This document shows, piece after piece, positions 1 through 11,000 of a stretch of DNA of 64,000 nt (positions are counted from its first letter, which is position 1; each line of letters starts with the position of its first letter). The notes beneath the pieces are model-generated. The model saw only the letters and a list, made by a program, of their open reading frames with translations, did no database searches and was not told the origin of the DNA. Source of the stretch: Fomes fomentarius (Eukaryota > Basidiomycota > Agaricomycetes > Polyporales > Polyporaceae); NCBI GenBank assembly GCA_022606135.1, contig JABYQN010000006.1, positions 2,046,001 through 2,110,000 of the forward strand, read 5' to 3'. The position numbers and the translations under genes were made by a program.

Positions 1-308
1 TATAAGACAAACACGGAGGTTGGGCGCGCCTAGAGTTATGAGTCTGGTTTCAGAACTAGCGTGCGTTCTTGTCATGCGACACGTATCTCTGTACTCCTCA
101 GGCTGCACAGCCCCTCGGACCCGCCGGAGTCTGCCGCCCCACTGTATACCAGGGCGTATGCTAGGAAAAGCGACGTAAAAAATCGACCTGTGTGTGTGTG
201 CTTGACCCGCTATTCCCAAGTGTTGGCCGAGATGACCGGATGCATTTTGGCAAGTCACAAACGCGCCCAAGTGAGCCGTCAGGGACTCTCATGCTACTCC
301 TAAGGATC
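1..308. other. Downstream flank, no gene seen
   Basis: This stretch lies beyond the stop codon of the RRN7-like gene. Its open frames are short, begin at arbitrary points and resemble no family I know. A short TG run near 189 is the only simple repeat. I read it as 3' flank. Confidence 0.5.
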
Positions 309-2686
309 TCAGCATGGTTCTAAAAGTGGACCTTTACGAACCTGACCTACCCTACTAGTTGATTCTGATGGAGGTACTCTTCTCGCTCTTGCCCTTTCCT
401 GTTTCCGCCTATTATCCCACCAGCGGACAACTCTCCGTTCGAAGCGTTCGACGACGCCAGATAGGTAAACCTCATCCACACCAGCCCAATTCGCGGCACG
501 CGAGATCACCAGATTCAAGTTGTCGGGCAGAGATCCCAGTATGTCCTGAGTGTTGTAGATTGTATATTGCTCGCCAGATACGAGCACATCGCCGTCTCCC
601 TTGAACGCACTGGCAGTCCACTTGCCGCGTTCAGGTTCTTCAGCTCGGTTCCTCATTTCGCTCCGCATAGCTGAGCTACCCGGGCTCGTGTCACGACGGA
701 GAGGGAACTGATCCGTCGTTGCATTACGCGCTGTATTCTTGCTCGGTGACCTGTTCGATGAGATTTGTGTCGAGATACTCACCAAGCATGCAGTCTTCTC
801 GGGGTAGCAGTGCTTTCTCGCAAAATTGCAGATATTCGTCCAACATCTCATCATCCATATCGAGCACGGATCTGCAGCGGCCCTGTCAGAGAGCGCACAG
901 CCGTCATTGTGGGGCACATACTCACAGGCTGGTATCTAGGGAGTATGCAGGCGTATGTTTCAGATCAAACGCGTCTGCGTTCCTGATTGCGCCGAGGAGC
1001 TCTGACAGAGGAGGTAGCGCGCACGCTGGGTCGCACTTGTCTCGTGGCTGCCTATGATGTAGTATGTATTCTTTGGTAAGCTTGAAAGGACCAAGTGCCG
1101 ATACACCACTAAGATGAAGCCAATCGTACCTGGGCTTTCCGTCTAATCCGTACACCATCTTGATGACTACGATCACCACAGCGACAAGCGCCACTTCTGG
1201 AATAGCACTGTCCAGTTTGTGAAAGGTTGGGTCCTTCTTCTTTGTGCGCACCAGCTCTGGTGCAAGAGACCTGTGTAATGTGAGCGGGACTGAGAGCACT
1301 CGAGCGAGCTTCTTGGCCATGGCGTAAAGGGTCGCTGCCCGTCATGTCAGCACTGCAACCCTCGCAGCATGACTTCGTGGACGTACGCGAGCCTTGCAAG
1401 TTTTGCACCGCTTTCCACAGCACAGGAGCTGCATTCATCTCGGGTATGTATATGCCGTAGGTTATGTATAGGAGTCGTGCGAAATGGGATGAAAGCCGGT
1501 GCAGACGAAGAGGCGTGGGAGCATCCTATCGACCGCCCTCTGTGAGCATCGAGAATGTGCATATCTATTGGGACACGTACATCGGGAGACAGTGCGTGCG
1601 CAGTTTGCTTGCGTAGTGGCCGGACCATGTTTGCCGGGAGGAGACGTAATGTGTCCAAATATGGGAGATCGTAGCTTTCAATGAGTCTAGTGAATGTGGA
1701 CTGAGTCAGTGCGTGGAAGTCCATACGATAGCGGAAATACACAGACCTCACAAGATCCATGTACATCACAGGCAACCTCAATGTCCAGCAGGCTAACACG
1801 ATCACCGAGACCGTGCTGGCTGGCATATCATACTGACCGAATATCCGTCTCTTCTTCGTGGGGACTGTCGTCCTGTCTTTCAGTGTATCATCTCGCGCAT
1901 CGTCCTCCGAGGATGAAGACTCTGAGATCTCTTGCATGAGCTTGTCCAGCTCAGAGTCACCGTCCGAGTCGTCCGAGTCCGAACTTGAAGGAGACGAGGA
2001 AGAAGAATCACTTCCACCCTCCTCGTCCTCATTGGCTTCTCTCTTGCCGTCCTCTTCTGGGTCGCCCGACTGTTCGCTTTCTTCGGCAGTCGTGCCATCA
2101 CGGTCATGCATATGGAGCAAAGGCTCCGCCACAGGAGGGCTCGGGATCAGGGACAGATTCAGAGCCCATAGCTCTCTGCATATTTTCTGCGGCAGTTGGT
2201 CAGCTGAGATGGACGTAATTTTGACACAATGCCTACATGCCTCAAATTCTGGCGGCAGCTTCCACAATCGCGTAAGCGCGGCGACCTGCAGGCGGAGAAT
2301 CAACTGCAAGCACTGAAAGTAGTGATAGCGCGCGCGTTCTCCATGATGAACTGTCAAAAGGGGGGAAAGGCTTCAGAATATACAGATTTGGAAGTATGGA
2401 GAGGCTCGGACACTTCGGGTCGGCTTTGCTATGTCTCCGTTGCTTCTTCCTGTTTGACTTGAGAGTCCGCTTCCTGACTGCATGAGGCCCAAGTTCGTTG
2501 ACCTCCCTAGTCTCGTTCCTATAGCTCTATCGTGCGCCACGGTAAGCGAAGAAAACGGACGCTCGCATGCAAGGAGGAACAACTCGCCTGGAGGACATGT
2601 CCCTCACTACACGTAATCAACCCACTTTGCGGCTCCTTGTGCCATTGCTTTGAGCCGCAGACTGGACACTTGCGACGCGGTGCCAT
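309..2686 (-). CDS. RRN7: RNA polymerase I initiation factor, RRN7/TAF1B family
   Basis: This is the TFIIB-related subunit of the Pol I core factor, which acts in the nucleolus to start rRNA transcription. The first exon (start at 2686) encodes the RRN7 zinc ribbon: a CPVCGSKQWHKEP segment followed by SGLITCSEGHVLQ, giving the Cys-Cys/Cys-His ligand set. Exon 2 opens with SYRNETREV and a basic stretch typical of the family. The central exon holds the cyclin-fold start (YHYFQCLQLILRLQVAALTRLW), then a long acidic Ser/Glu/Asp insert, then a second conserved block with FGQYDMPASTVSVIVLACW and LIESYDLPYLDTLRLLP. The C-terminal exon carries ISRAANWAGVDEVYLSGVVERFE and a basic tail ending at 309. 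The start is fixed by the zinc ribbon. The first intron (2527-2587) has a GC donor. A CACGTG box lies about 125 bp upstream. The identification is strong; internal splice sites are only partly resolved. Confidence 0.85.
2527..2587 (-). other. GC-AG intron of RRN7
   Basis: The reading frame ends in ...EGHVLQ at 2588, and the next bases on the minus strand are GCGAGTT instead of GT. The frame resumes at 2526 with SYRNETREV after an AG acceptor. Joining these two points reconstitutes the conserved zinc ribbon and linker of the family, so the GC donor is well supported. Confidence 0.75.
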
Positions 2687-2808
2687 AGATGTTTGCAACG
2701 AGTAATGAAAAGTGGATACTTTTCAAGACTGGGTGGAAGTAACCTCCACTCAGTGGGTGAAACTTGACCACACACAGCCAAGGTGGTGTCGATGAAAGAT
2801 AAGATAAC

Positions 2809-2814
2809 CACGTG
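2809..2814. promoter_or_regulatory. CACGTG E-box upstream of RRN7
   Basis: This palindromic CACGTG lies about 125 bp upstream of the RRN7 start. It is the consensus for bHLH factors such as Cbf1 and for some bHLH-ZIP factors. It is one of seven such boxes seen in promoters of this window. Confidence 0.4.
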
Positions 2815-3503
2815 GATCGGACTTTGCCGATAGCGAGGAGCGCTCCTGCCATTGACAGTGCAGGAAACATGCCAACTCTCAGATCAATCGTCGTACATAT
2901 CGATGCGCGACTGCCTCCAATCTGTGACAAGGGCATATTTGCTATGAATATGGACAGCATCGCTCAACAATTGGTTCCAAATCTTTGTGCAAAAACATGA
3001 TACACTCTAGACGCCCGTCTTAGGGCCGCATGAACCATTAATTACAGCCAAGACACTGACTCCAACCACTTTATCTGATTCTTTCAGATCCCTTCAGGGT
3101 TGGTTCAAGATCGACGGCAAATTTGACTTGCAGGAATCAGTCAATACGTGATAACGGAACAGGGAAAGCTCATTCGCGGGTCGGACAGGGCGTGTCGCGG
3201 AACAGCTGGTGGGTGGTATGAATGGCGTTCCTGCTGGGGGAACTGAATGCAAAGCAAGTCTTTCGGATGCCATATTCGAGTTGCTATTAGACGTCAAAGC
3301 GTGGGCATCGTGGGCGCTGGCCTGGCGTACTCCGTGTGTACTTCCTAGGAGACCGCTGGTGTCGTGGGTCCAACGCAGATATACCACGCTACAGCCTACG
3401 GGAGTGCTTTCCGAACACTAAAAAGCGATAAGAAGGTGAAGTCAAATGCATGTGATGGAATAATCCTGTGTGCCTCTAGGCCAAGTCGGGTAGATTAGAT
3501 AGC

Positions 3504-3509
3504 CACGTG
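3504..3509. promoter_or_regulatory. CACGTG E-box upstream of the J-protein gene
   Basis: This CACGTG, in the context GCCACGTGGC, lies about 110 bp upstream of the start codon at 3618. The flanking bases extend the palindrome to ten bases. Confidence 0.4.
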
Positions 3510-3617
3510 GCACAATGATCGAAACTGCTGTCACTCGCCTGTCCCGTCGTCCTCAGCACGCACCCGGTCTCCTTCTGGCACTCGTCACGGCACCCTCAAG
3601 TCTCTCCATTCTGCGCC

Positions 3618-5229
3618 ATGAGGATATTCACTCTCATAGCCTTCCTGTCTGTTCTGGTAACAGCGGTCCTTGCGTACGTTTTCTCATTCTCTTAGGCAGA
3701 AAGCGCGTTGACGTGTGAGGGCGGCGCGCATATATTTGTAGCTGGACGAAGGTACGCAAATGCCACGTACTTATTCACATTTGTTACAGCCGTCTCACCT
3801 TTGGGGGATGCAGGAGGACCACGAAATTTTCGATCTCGTTGGTGCACTCGAAAAGGCCGAAGGTACGCTCTCGTCCCTAGCTACCGGGGCCCGCCCCGCG
3901 AAAACCATTCAAGTCTGATCACTTTCCCCCTTCCGTTTCCCCGCGGTTTCTACGCATACAGGCAAAGGCACGACCTTCTACTCGTGGCTGGACGTGCCGC
4001 ACACCGCGTCAGTTACGGTGATATCAAAGGCGTACAGGAAGAAGAGTCTGCAGCTACAGTAAGTCATCATGCATTATGCCGCGCAGGCTTCTCGAGCGCG
4101 TGCTTTGGAATTCTCGTCAGCATGTCTTCCTGCCGTGACGGAGACTGAGAATGGTCGCTCGCTGACACGGTATCTTGGCGGCAGCCCGGACAAGAACAAG
4201 GGCGTCAAGGATGCACACGAGCGATTCGCGCGCCTCGGAGTAGTCGCGGCTATACTGAGGGACCCAGCGAAACGCGAGCGGTGAGTGAGATGTTCACGCG
4301 AGAAGTTTGCCGCTAATTCATTCGGCACTGCGCTAGCTACGACTTCTTCTACAAGAACGGTGTCCCCGTATGGCGAGGGACCGGCTATTATTATTCTAGA
4401 TTCCGTCCTGGGATTGGGGTGAGTGTGTCCCACGGCACGGGTGCATACAGTTGACCTACAGTTGTGCTGACATGGGACGACACTGGCGACAGACGGTGCT
4501 GGTGTTCTTGATTCTTATTAGTTCCGGATTGCAGTACCTCGTACAGAAGATGAACCATAATCGCGATTTGAAACGGATAGAGTGGATCTTGGAGCAGGCG
4601 CGGACCGCAGCCTGGGGATCGAAACTAAACCCGGTCGAGGGCCAGAGGAAGGTATGACTTGAGGCGCACTAGCTCCCAAGGGCGTGATCATGGGGACTGA
4701 GGGTTTGTCACTTGTCAGGTGAAGGTGAACCTTGGTGGCTCGCCGCGTTACGACGAAGACGGGAATGTTATTCCTGGACGGATGGTGGACATGGTGGTCG
4801 AAGGAAGTAGTGTCTATATTGTGAGTGGCGTTTCGGTTAGGTCGCGCTTCTCAAGCCATGTCGTAACTGGAACCTTTTCCTTTTCTCCATCAGCTTGAGC
4901 GAGATGGCAGCTTGCTCCCGGTCAACAGCGACACGGCGGTAGCGCCATCGATCAAGGAGACGTGGTTCCTGGCCCTTGTGACCAGGGCATTGGGAATATT
5001 GGGAGGACGCGATGGATCGACGATAGAACGTGGGGAAAATGGGGCGGACGAGGGGAGCGATTCGGGGTCGGTAGATGCGAGCGATGTGCCGGGCAGTGGG
5101 ACGACGACACCTGGCGAGGGGAACGGGACAGGCGGGGCCACGGGCGGCGCGAAGAATGCACGGGTTGTGGCGACGACGATGGCGGGAGGGCGGAGGCGTA
5201 AGGCTGTCAGTAGCCGCAAGAAGCAATGA
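3618..5229 (+). CDS. ER membrane J-domain protein, Erj5-like
   Basis: This is a DnaJ co-chaperone probably anchored in the ER membrane, where it would recruit Hsp70 (BiP/Kar2) to folding clients. Residues 1-19 ([19 protein letters not shown]) form a signal sequence. A J domain follows: [20 protein letters not shown], then [27 protein letters not shown], then [18 protein letters not shown]. The HPD triad is intact and is split by an intron (4059-4184) within the His codon. A hydrophobic helix ([16 protein letters not shown]) follows, then a basic, acidic and Gly/Ser-rich cytosolic tail ending in [12 protein letters not shown]. The gene is heavily interrupted and includes a 10-nt microexon at 3742-3751. 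The J domain next to one membrane segment and the size fit the fungal Erj5 group; DNAJC1-type is the alternative. A CACGTG box lies upstream. Confidence 0.8.
3742..3751 (+). other. 10-nt microexon of the J-protein gene
   Basis: The signal-peptide exon ends in phase 2 at 3673 before GTACGT. A TAG acceptor at 3741 is followed by ten bases encoding the end of an Ala codon plus Trp-Thr-Lys. A GTACGC donor follows at 3752, and the next exon begins at 3814 with EDHEIFDLV. The joined frame reads [13 protein letters not shown], which looks natural just after a signal peptide. Confidence 0.6.
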
Positions 5230-5461
5230 TTAGTCGGCGATCCGGACGGCGCGGAGGCGCGGCGGACCGCCTAATTTGCCTATAGGGAGGCTGCGGCCCT
5301 CCGAGAGCGGCAGTGTGCGGCCAATGGGAGTGCGCGCGTTCGGCCGTGCCCCTGGCAGGCGACGGGGGATACGGTGCAGAGAGCGCAGGGAGCGTGCAGA
5401 AAGCGGGCACGACCCAGCGGCGAAATTTGTGTCCGGCATGTCCGGAGCGCGTAACAGTCGC

Positions 5462-5467
5462 GATAAG
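5462..5467 (+). promoter_or_regulatory. GATAAG box (distal)
   Basis: GATAAG is the consensus of fungal GATA factors for nitrogen control (AreA/NIT2/Gln3 type). This copy lies about 206 bp upstream of the glutamine synthetase start codon. Confidence 0.45.
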
Positions 5468-5541
5468 GACTGTCTGGGCAGCAGTGAAGGCCAGTTGTGC
5501 ACGGGGAACCAGAACCGCTCGGCTAGATCCCATGTCCCTCC

Positions 5542-5547
5542 GATAAG
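5542..5547 (+). promoter_or_regulatory. GATAAG box (proximal)
   Basis: A second GATAAG in the same orientation, 80 bp downstream of the first and about 126 bp upstream of the glutamine synthetase start. Paired GATA sites are typical of nitrogen-regulated fungal promoters. Confidence 0.45.
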
Positions 5548-5672
5548 CCCCACACAAATACATGTAAACATGCTTTCTATTACGCCTATTATAATCATTG
5601 ACTCGACCATTCCTCTCCATCTCACTTCCACCATCTCCCTCTAGCCCATCTCCCCCTGCTCCTCTGTTTGTC

Positions 5673-6988
5673 ATGGCCCAGCAGTACCACCCTGATCTTC
5701 TTGCTCCCTACCTCGCCCTCCCCCAGGGTGACAAGGTTCAGGCTGAGTGTATGTTTCTGCATTTCGCCATAGTTTCCAACATCCGATCAATATTCTCCTC
5801 CGACAGACGTCTGGATTGACGGCGATGGTGGCCTCCGTTCCAAGACCACGGTCGGTATATTTTCGCAGCGCCAGTCTCGACGCGCTCAGTCACCCCTGTT
5901 TCTCTGTGTACTAACACTCTCTCCAGACTGTCACCCAGAAGGTGTCTGACATCGGCTCCCTCCGCATCTGGGACTTTGACGGTTCTTCCACCAATCAAGC
6001 TCCGGGCGGCGACTCCGATATCTATCTTCGGCCAGCTGCCATCTTCAAGGACCCCTTCCGTGGCGGCGACAACATCCTCGTCCTTGCCGAGTGCTACAAC
6101 AACGATGGCACTCCCAACAAGACAAACTACCGTCACCACGCTGCGAAGGTCATGGAACTCGCCAAGGATCAAGTCACTTGGTTCGGTATCGAGCAGGAGT
6201 ACACCCTCTTTGACATGGACGGTACCCCGTACGGATGGCCGAAGGGCGGTTTCCCGGGTCCCCAGGGTCCATACTACTGTGGTGCTGGTACGTGATCTCT
6301 TCCGCTCGTATCCCCACACATCCCCACATTGACGTAAATCATTCCAGGCGCTGGCAAGGTCTTCGCCCGTGATTTGATCGAGGCCCACTACCGTGCATGT
6401 CTATATGCTGGTGTTAACATCTCCGGTATCAACGCCGAGGTCATGCCTTCTCAGTGGGAGTTCCAGGTCGGTCCCTGCGAGGGTATCTCAATGGGTGACC
6501 ACCTTTGGATGGCCCGTTACCTCCTCATCCGCATCGCGGAGCAGTGGGGTATCAAGGTTTCCTTCCACCCCAAGCCCCTCGCTGGCGACTGGAACGGCGC
6601 CGGGTGCCACACCAACTACTCGACGAAGGCGATGCGCGAGCCGGGAGGCATGAAGTTCATCGAGGAGGCGATCGCGAAACTCGCGAAGAGGCACAATGAG
6701 CATATCGCCGTCTACGGCGAGGACAACGACCTCCGTCTCACGGGGCGTCACGAGACCGGTCACATTGGCACTTTCACGTCTGGCGTTGCTAACCGTGGCG
6801 CCTCCATCCGCATTCCTCGTCATGTCGGCGCTCAGGGCTACGGTTACCTCGAAGACCGCCGCCCCGCCTCTAACATTGGTATGACATCTTTCCATCCTTT
6901 CATGTTCCACACCGGTGCTAATGGATCTTGGGCAGACCCCTACCGAGTAACCAGCATCATCGTCGAGACCACATGCCTGGACAAGTAA
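5673..6988 (+). CDS. GLN1: Glutamine synthetase (eukaryotic type II)
   Basis: This cytosolic enzyme makes glutamine from glutamate, ammonia and ATP. The start [20 protein letters not shown] is followed by an intron. The frame then continues [15 protein letters not shown], the beta-grasp signature [21 protein letters not shown], and catalytic-domain blocks: [69 protein letters not shown] and [13 protein letters not shown]. The last exon supplies [17 protein letters not shown]. The acidic metal ligands and the NRG ATP/glutamate loop are all visible. The total is close to 355 residues, normal for the family, with nothing missing. At least four introns are evident, near 5750-5810, 5850-5927, 6290-6348 and 6880-6935. 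The two GATAAG boxes upstream suggest nitrogen regulation. Confidence 0.95.
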
Positions 6989-7261
6989 ATGGATCTCCGA
7001 GTGATATGTGCAATAGAGGCTTAGAGTTACGCCTGTGATGTCGTCCGACATTCTTGGTGTATACGCGAGTGGGCGCGCAGGCAGTATCCCTTAATGTAAT
7101 TATGAAACTGCAAACAAACGTGATTCTCCTTCACTACGCGCGTGTATTGAACACGTCCATGAGCCTCGTGCTGAGACATTCGACGAGACACTGCACCAGT
7201 CCTTTGTATGAAGCAACGAAACCTCATAGACCTTCGGTTCGTCGGTGCTGGGCTGTAGGCC

Positions 7262-7682
7262 GTGCAAGTTGGATTTTCGAAAGGCTCGATCTCTTTGAAC
7301 CTCCTCGACACGAATGGGGATGGTGGATTGTCGCCCTGTCGGGTGGTCTCCCCAGATCTTGCTTCCGTTGTTGATCCTGTCGACAGGATCCACACACGAG
7401 GGACCGTAAAGAGGTACTCTCGGCTATTCTACCACTTGAGCAAATCCTCGACCCTATGGCCTCACAGACGAGTCTGTCACGAATCTAACTATTCCTTGCG
7501 ACTACAGACAACTTGATGCCCAGCTCGTCCACAAATCCGGTCACCGCGACCACTCTATTGCCAGTGGGATCGGAAATGCGGTGGGCGGTGTTGAGGGTGA
7601 ATGCAAGACTGGAGTTGCGGCTGTTGCGGGGATTGCAAAGATGGACCATGACGACATCCAGTCACGAAGATATTTCGACTGA
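7262..7682 (+). CDS. Doubtful small spliced ORF, unrecognised
   Basis: The segment 7508-7682 reads as a natural-looking polypeptide: QLDAQLVHKSGHRDHSIASG, then IGNAVGGVEGECKTGVAAVA, then GIAKMDHDDIQSRRYFD and a stop. It can be joined in phase to an upstream open frame (from about 7262) by removing a 95-bp GT...CAG intron at 7413-7507. That upstream frame has no good ATG. An alternative ATG at 7456 would need a 32-bp intron, which is implausibly short. I do not recognise a family. The Gly/Ala/Val-rich composition makes the 3' exon look coding, but it may be chance. Confidence 0.25.
7373..7390. repeat. 18-bp perfect palindrome
   Basis: The sequence reads GATCCTGTC followed directly by its reverse complement GACAGGATC, with no spacer. 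The next flanking pair does not match. It sits between converging genes. Confidence 0.7.
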
Positions 7683-8002
7683 TGCAGTTAATCTTCCCCA
7701 GCAGTATCGGACGCATATTCTGTCATTAATGATTACACTAGACGAGGATGTAGAAAGACAGGGCCTCTCTGGGGTCTCTGGACCTTGGTGGCTGAGGGCA
7801 AGCCCCGCGCGACGCGTGACGCACCGCTAACGTCTGATCCAGTATGGCAGTAGTATACACAAGGAACGTATATCAACATGAACGAGATAGGTGCAGAATC
7901 GGACGCGTACTAATCGGATCATATGAGAGATGAGGTAGTATCGTGCGTCAGTTGGACGAGAGTGCTGGGAACAGAAGGCGGTGCGTGTTCCGTAGGTCAT
8001 GA

Positions 8003-11000
8003 TTAGTACGGGCTATTGACAATCCCAGAGCGGCTGCGTCCACTAGTCGGCGCGAGGGAGGCCCTCGTTGGTCGCTTGAGGTTCTTCTTATTAATGGCAA
8101 GCACGTCGTTTTGTAAGGCGACGATCTAGCGCACACAAGGTGAGTCAGTTGCGGACGTATTGCGCAGATGCTGACACGGAGACGGGGGCGTCTCGGAGGG
8201 AGGCAATAGGGAGGGTCACGCACAATCTCCTTGTCGTCGCCAAACTTGAAGTTGTCCTGCACGACGTACTGGTCATATCTGGTGCAGACAGATAAATTAG
8301 CCTTCCGGGAGCCAATCGGAGGTGCCGACGCAACACGTACTTCTTTATCTCATACTTGTCAAGGTGGCCCTTCTTGACCTTGGCAAAGTCCCACGCGACG
8401 ACGTACTGGCCCGTGGACGTGACTATCGCGTTCTCTTCCTTGCCCTCGCCCATGTTGAACCTAGCCCACGCGCATCACGGAGTCATTCGTCAGCGCACGC
8501 GTACGTGAACGTAACTCTTGGCAGAAAGGAAGAACTTCGATGACATGGAAAATGGAGAAGGCAAGAATCCACGATGGCGGCGGGAACAGTAAGAGCTCGT
8601 ACCTTGCCGGGGTGAACGACACGCTGTGCTCCATGTACGCGACGTGTTCCGCACGGAGCTGCAGCCTCCGCGGTATGGGTTTCGCATTTGCGGGGAAGCT
8701 CCGGTCGAACCCGAGTTGGCCGGTGTAGCGTCCCTCGCCAATGAGCGTGTCGATGAGTAGGAGGTACGTCTTTGTCGTCGCAACAATCCAGCGGCCGTCC
8801 GCTGTCACGTCGATACCCAGGATCGGATCTCCGAGCGGGGGCAGCGCGGTCTTCGCGTTCTTGCCAATGGAATCGAACAGACGGATGTCGCCCTTCTCGC
8901 TCGCGACAGCAAGTTTGCCCTTCTCGGTCGTCGCGATACCCGAGAACTTGTTCTTCGAGACATACTGCTTGAACTGGCTGTCGACCATCTTGTTCCCGGA
9001 CACACGAGGGTCGACGCGGAAGAGCGCATTGTGCGAGATACCAACGACAGTCTGCTCAGGTGTCATCTGCGCAAACTTGTTGTCGGGTGCGATGTGGTCG
9101 ACGGTGATGTCGTCGTGGACCTTCCACTCTTCCACAACCTTGCCGCGCTCGATATCCAGGTTGAAGAGCGAATTGGGCTCGGCAGGATTCATCAGGATCA
9201 TCTTCGTGTCCTGGTCGTGCAGCATCACCTGTTCGAGAACTGTCAAGACGAGTAGTCCAAGCATACGATCAACTGATCATACTCACATGCTTCGGGCTGA
9301 ATACCTTGCCGTTCGGAGTCGCCACATTGCTGATTGACGCATAATACTTGACTTCGTTCTGCCCCGTATGACTGAACACCCCAATCTTGTCGTCGCGGAC
9401 GACGTATGATCGATCCCCCTTGTACCCGACTGTAAGTTGCTTGTTGCGGCCCTTCGGCAAGGCCGGAACATCATCATCCTCTTCGGGGTACTCTTCTTCT
9501 TCCTCATCATCACTCTTGTCTAAAGAGATAGCGGCGTTAATTGACGGGTTGCGACAAGACCTGTGCACCACCTACCCAACTCATCAGCTACCGCCTCCTC
9601 ATCGTCTTCGTCGTCCTCGACATCCTTCATTTCGACGTCTTCTACATTCGAGCTAATGACATATGCCTGATCCTCATACTGTAATGGAGGATAACTTGTC
9701 AATTACGAGCTCAATGCATCACACGCTGAGACGTACCTTCGCCTTCTCCCATGGAAGATGGTTCAAACCTTCCCAGAGCGCACGAGTGAATGCACGCCGA
9801 AACTCCTCGAATGCCTCTTCCGACTCGAATCGCAGGCACCAGCTGTTCGCTTGCCCTGAGTCGCTGACATTGTTCCACGTGAACGAGAACACCGAAGGCG
9901 CCATCCGTTGGTTCATCTCGGATGAGATCCTGTGTGCGAGCACCTGCCTCTCATCCGTAGAGGCGATCAGCCAGAAGTCGTACTGTCCACCAGACAGATT
10001 CCGCGCCACACGAGCGACGACATCTCCTTGTTTGATAAAGTTACTGGCGTCCTTATCCCAGAGATACAGCTCTGCCTGTTCAGTGAAGAGGGACGGCATG
10101 TTCGGATCGGAATCCTTGGAGAGAACCTTCTTGGCTTTGGGGCTCTGGGGGGACTTGTAGAGGTTGTGGCAACGTTCTCAACAGGCGCTTCTTGCGGCTG
10201 GGTTGCGGAGGCTTTCCGAGAAGTCTTTGTTTTCGACTTCTTTGCTACGGGTGGCCTGGCAAGAGCGATTGATGTGAGCTCACATCGAGATAAGGCCAAA
10301 ATACGCACTGCCAGATAAACTCCTGCAAGTCCGAATCCTGCGTGTTATCTGCGCTCTTGTGGTACTTGCGTTCGTACATGGCTCGATACATGCACGTCTC
10401 GAAGAACGCTCGAGTAGGCTCGTTTGTCCCTGCAGCGACGAACTCGTATAGCTCGTCCTCGTCGCCCTGCAGATCGCGCCAGACGAAAGTCGGCTCGTTA
10501 TCGGAGGAGGTGCCGGTGCGAAACTCTAGTTCTTCGCAGACGAGGAAGGCACGTTCCTCGTCAGCTGTAGGACAGTGTTAGCACGATGTTCTCAGCATTA
10601 CAATGCAACAGAGTAGAGCGAATAGAAGAATGCGGGAGACGTGCTACCCTTGAATTCATGAAGGCGGCAGGATCAAGACGTGGCCCGGCAGACGACAACA
10701 ACGCAAAGAAAGCTAGGGCAGGCACGTAATTCGACGGGGGTTACAGCGATTGCATAGAATGAGCACTATGCACATTGACGACAGTTCGCGTATGGGTGCA
10801 GTCGCGGTGGGATGTCGCAGACGTAATGTTAGACAGTGCAGACTCACTTTCTTCCTCATCCTCGAGCAACTCCTGGTCTCCATCCTCAAACACGCGGGTG
10901 ATCACGAGCTGAAAGGTATGCTCTACGGATGGCACCCTCCGAATCGTCGCCATGGCGTCATTGTATCTGCGTCCTGTCGTTCAATATACCTATGGGCTGC

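Larger units (their letters stand above)
2687..3617. promoter_or_regulatory. Divergent promoter region RRN7 / ERJ5-like
   Basis: About 930 bp separate the start of the minus-strand RRN7-like gene from the start of the plus-strand J-protein gene. Short open frames occur on both strands, but none has family features or a sensible splice pattern. Two CACGTG hexamers are present, at 2809-2814 and 3504-3509, each roughly 110-125 bp from the nearer start codon. I see no other gene here. Confidence 0.45.
5230..5672 (+). promoter_or_regulatory. Glutamine synthetase promoter and leader
   Basis: This non-coding region lies between the J-protein stop and the glutamine synthetase start. It contains a CCAAT box at 5321-5325 and two GATAAG hexamers in the same orientation. 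A TGTAAACA forkhead-like motif lies near 5563. A pyrimidine-rich leader runs from about 5610 to 5668, just before the start codon, as is usual for highly expressed fungal genes. Confidence 0.55.
6989..8002. other. Intergenic region between GLN1 and VID27
   Basis: About 1 kb between the converging glutamine synthetase and VID27 genes. It includes their 3' ends, a perfect 18-bp palindrome at 7373-7390 and one doubtful spliced ORF on the plus strand, listed separately. No recognised family is present. Confidence 0.4.

Noticed and set aside
1858..2316. Plus-strand acidic Ser-rich open frame.
   Set aside because: It is the complement of the acidic Ser/Asp/Glu insert of RRN7, which reads as acidic on both strands.
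3094..3421. Opposing open frames of 97 and 70 codons in the RRN7/ERJ5 promoter.
   Set aside because: They overlap on opposite strands, lack splice logic and resemble no family.
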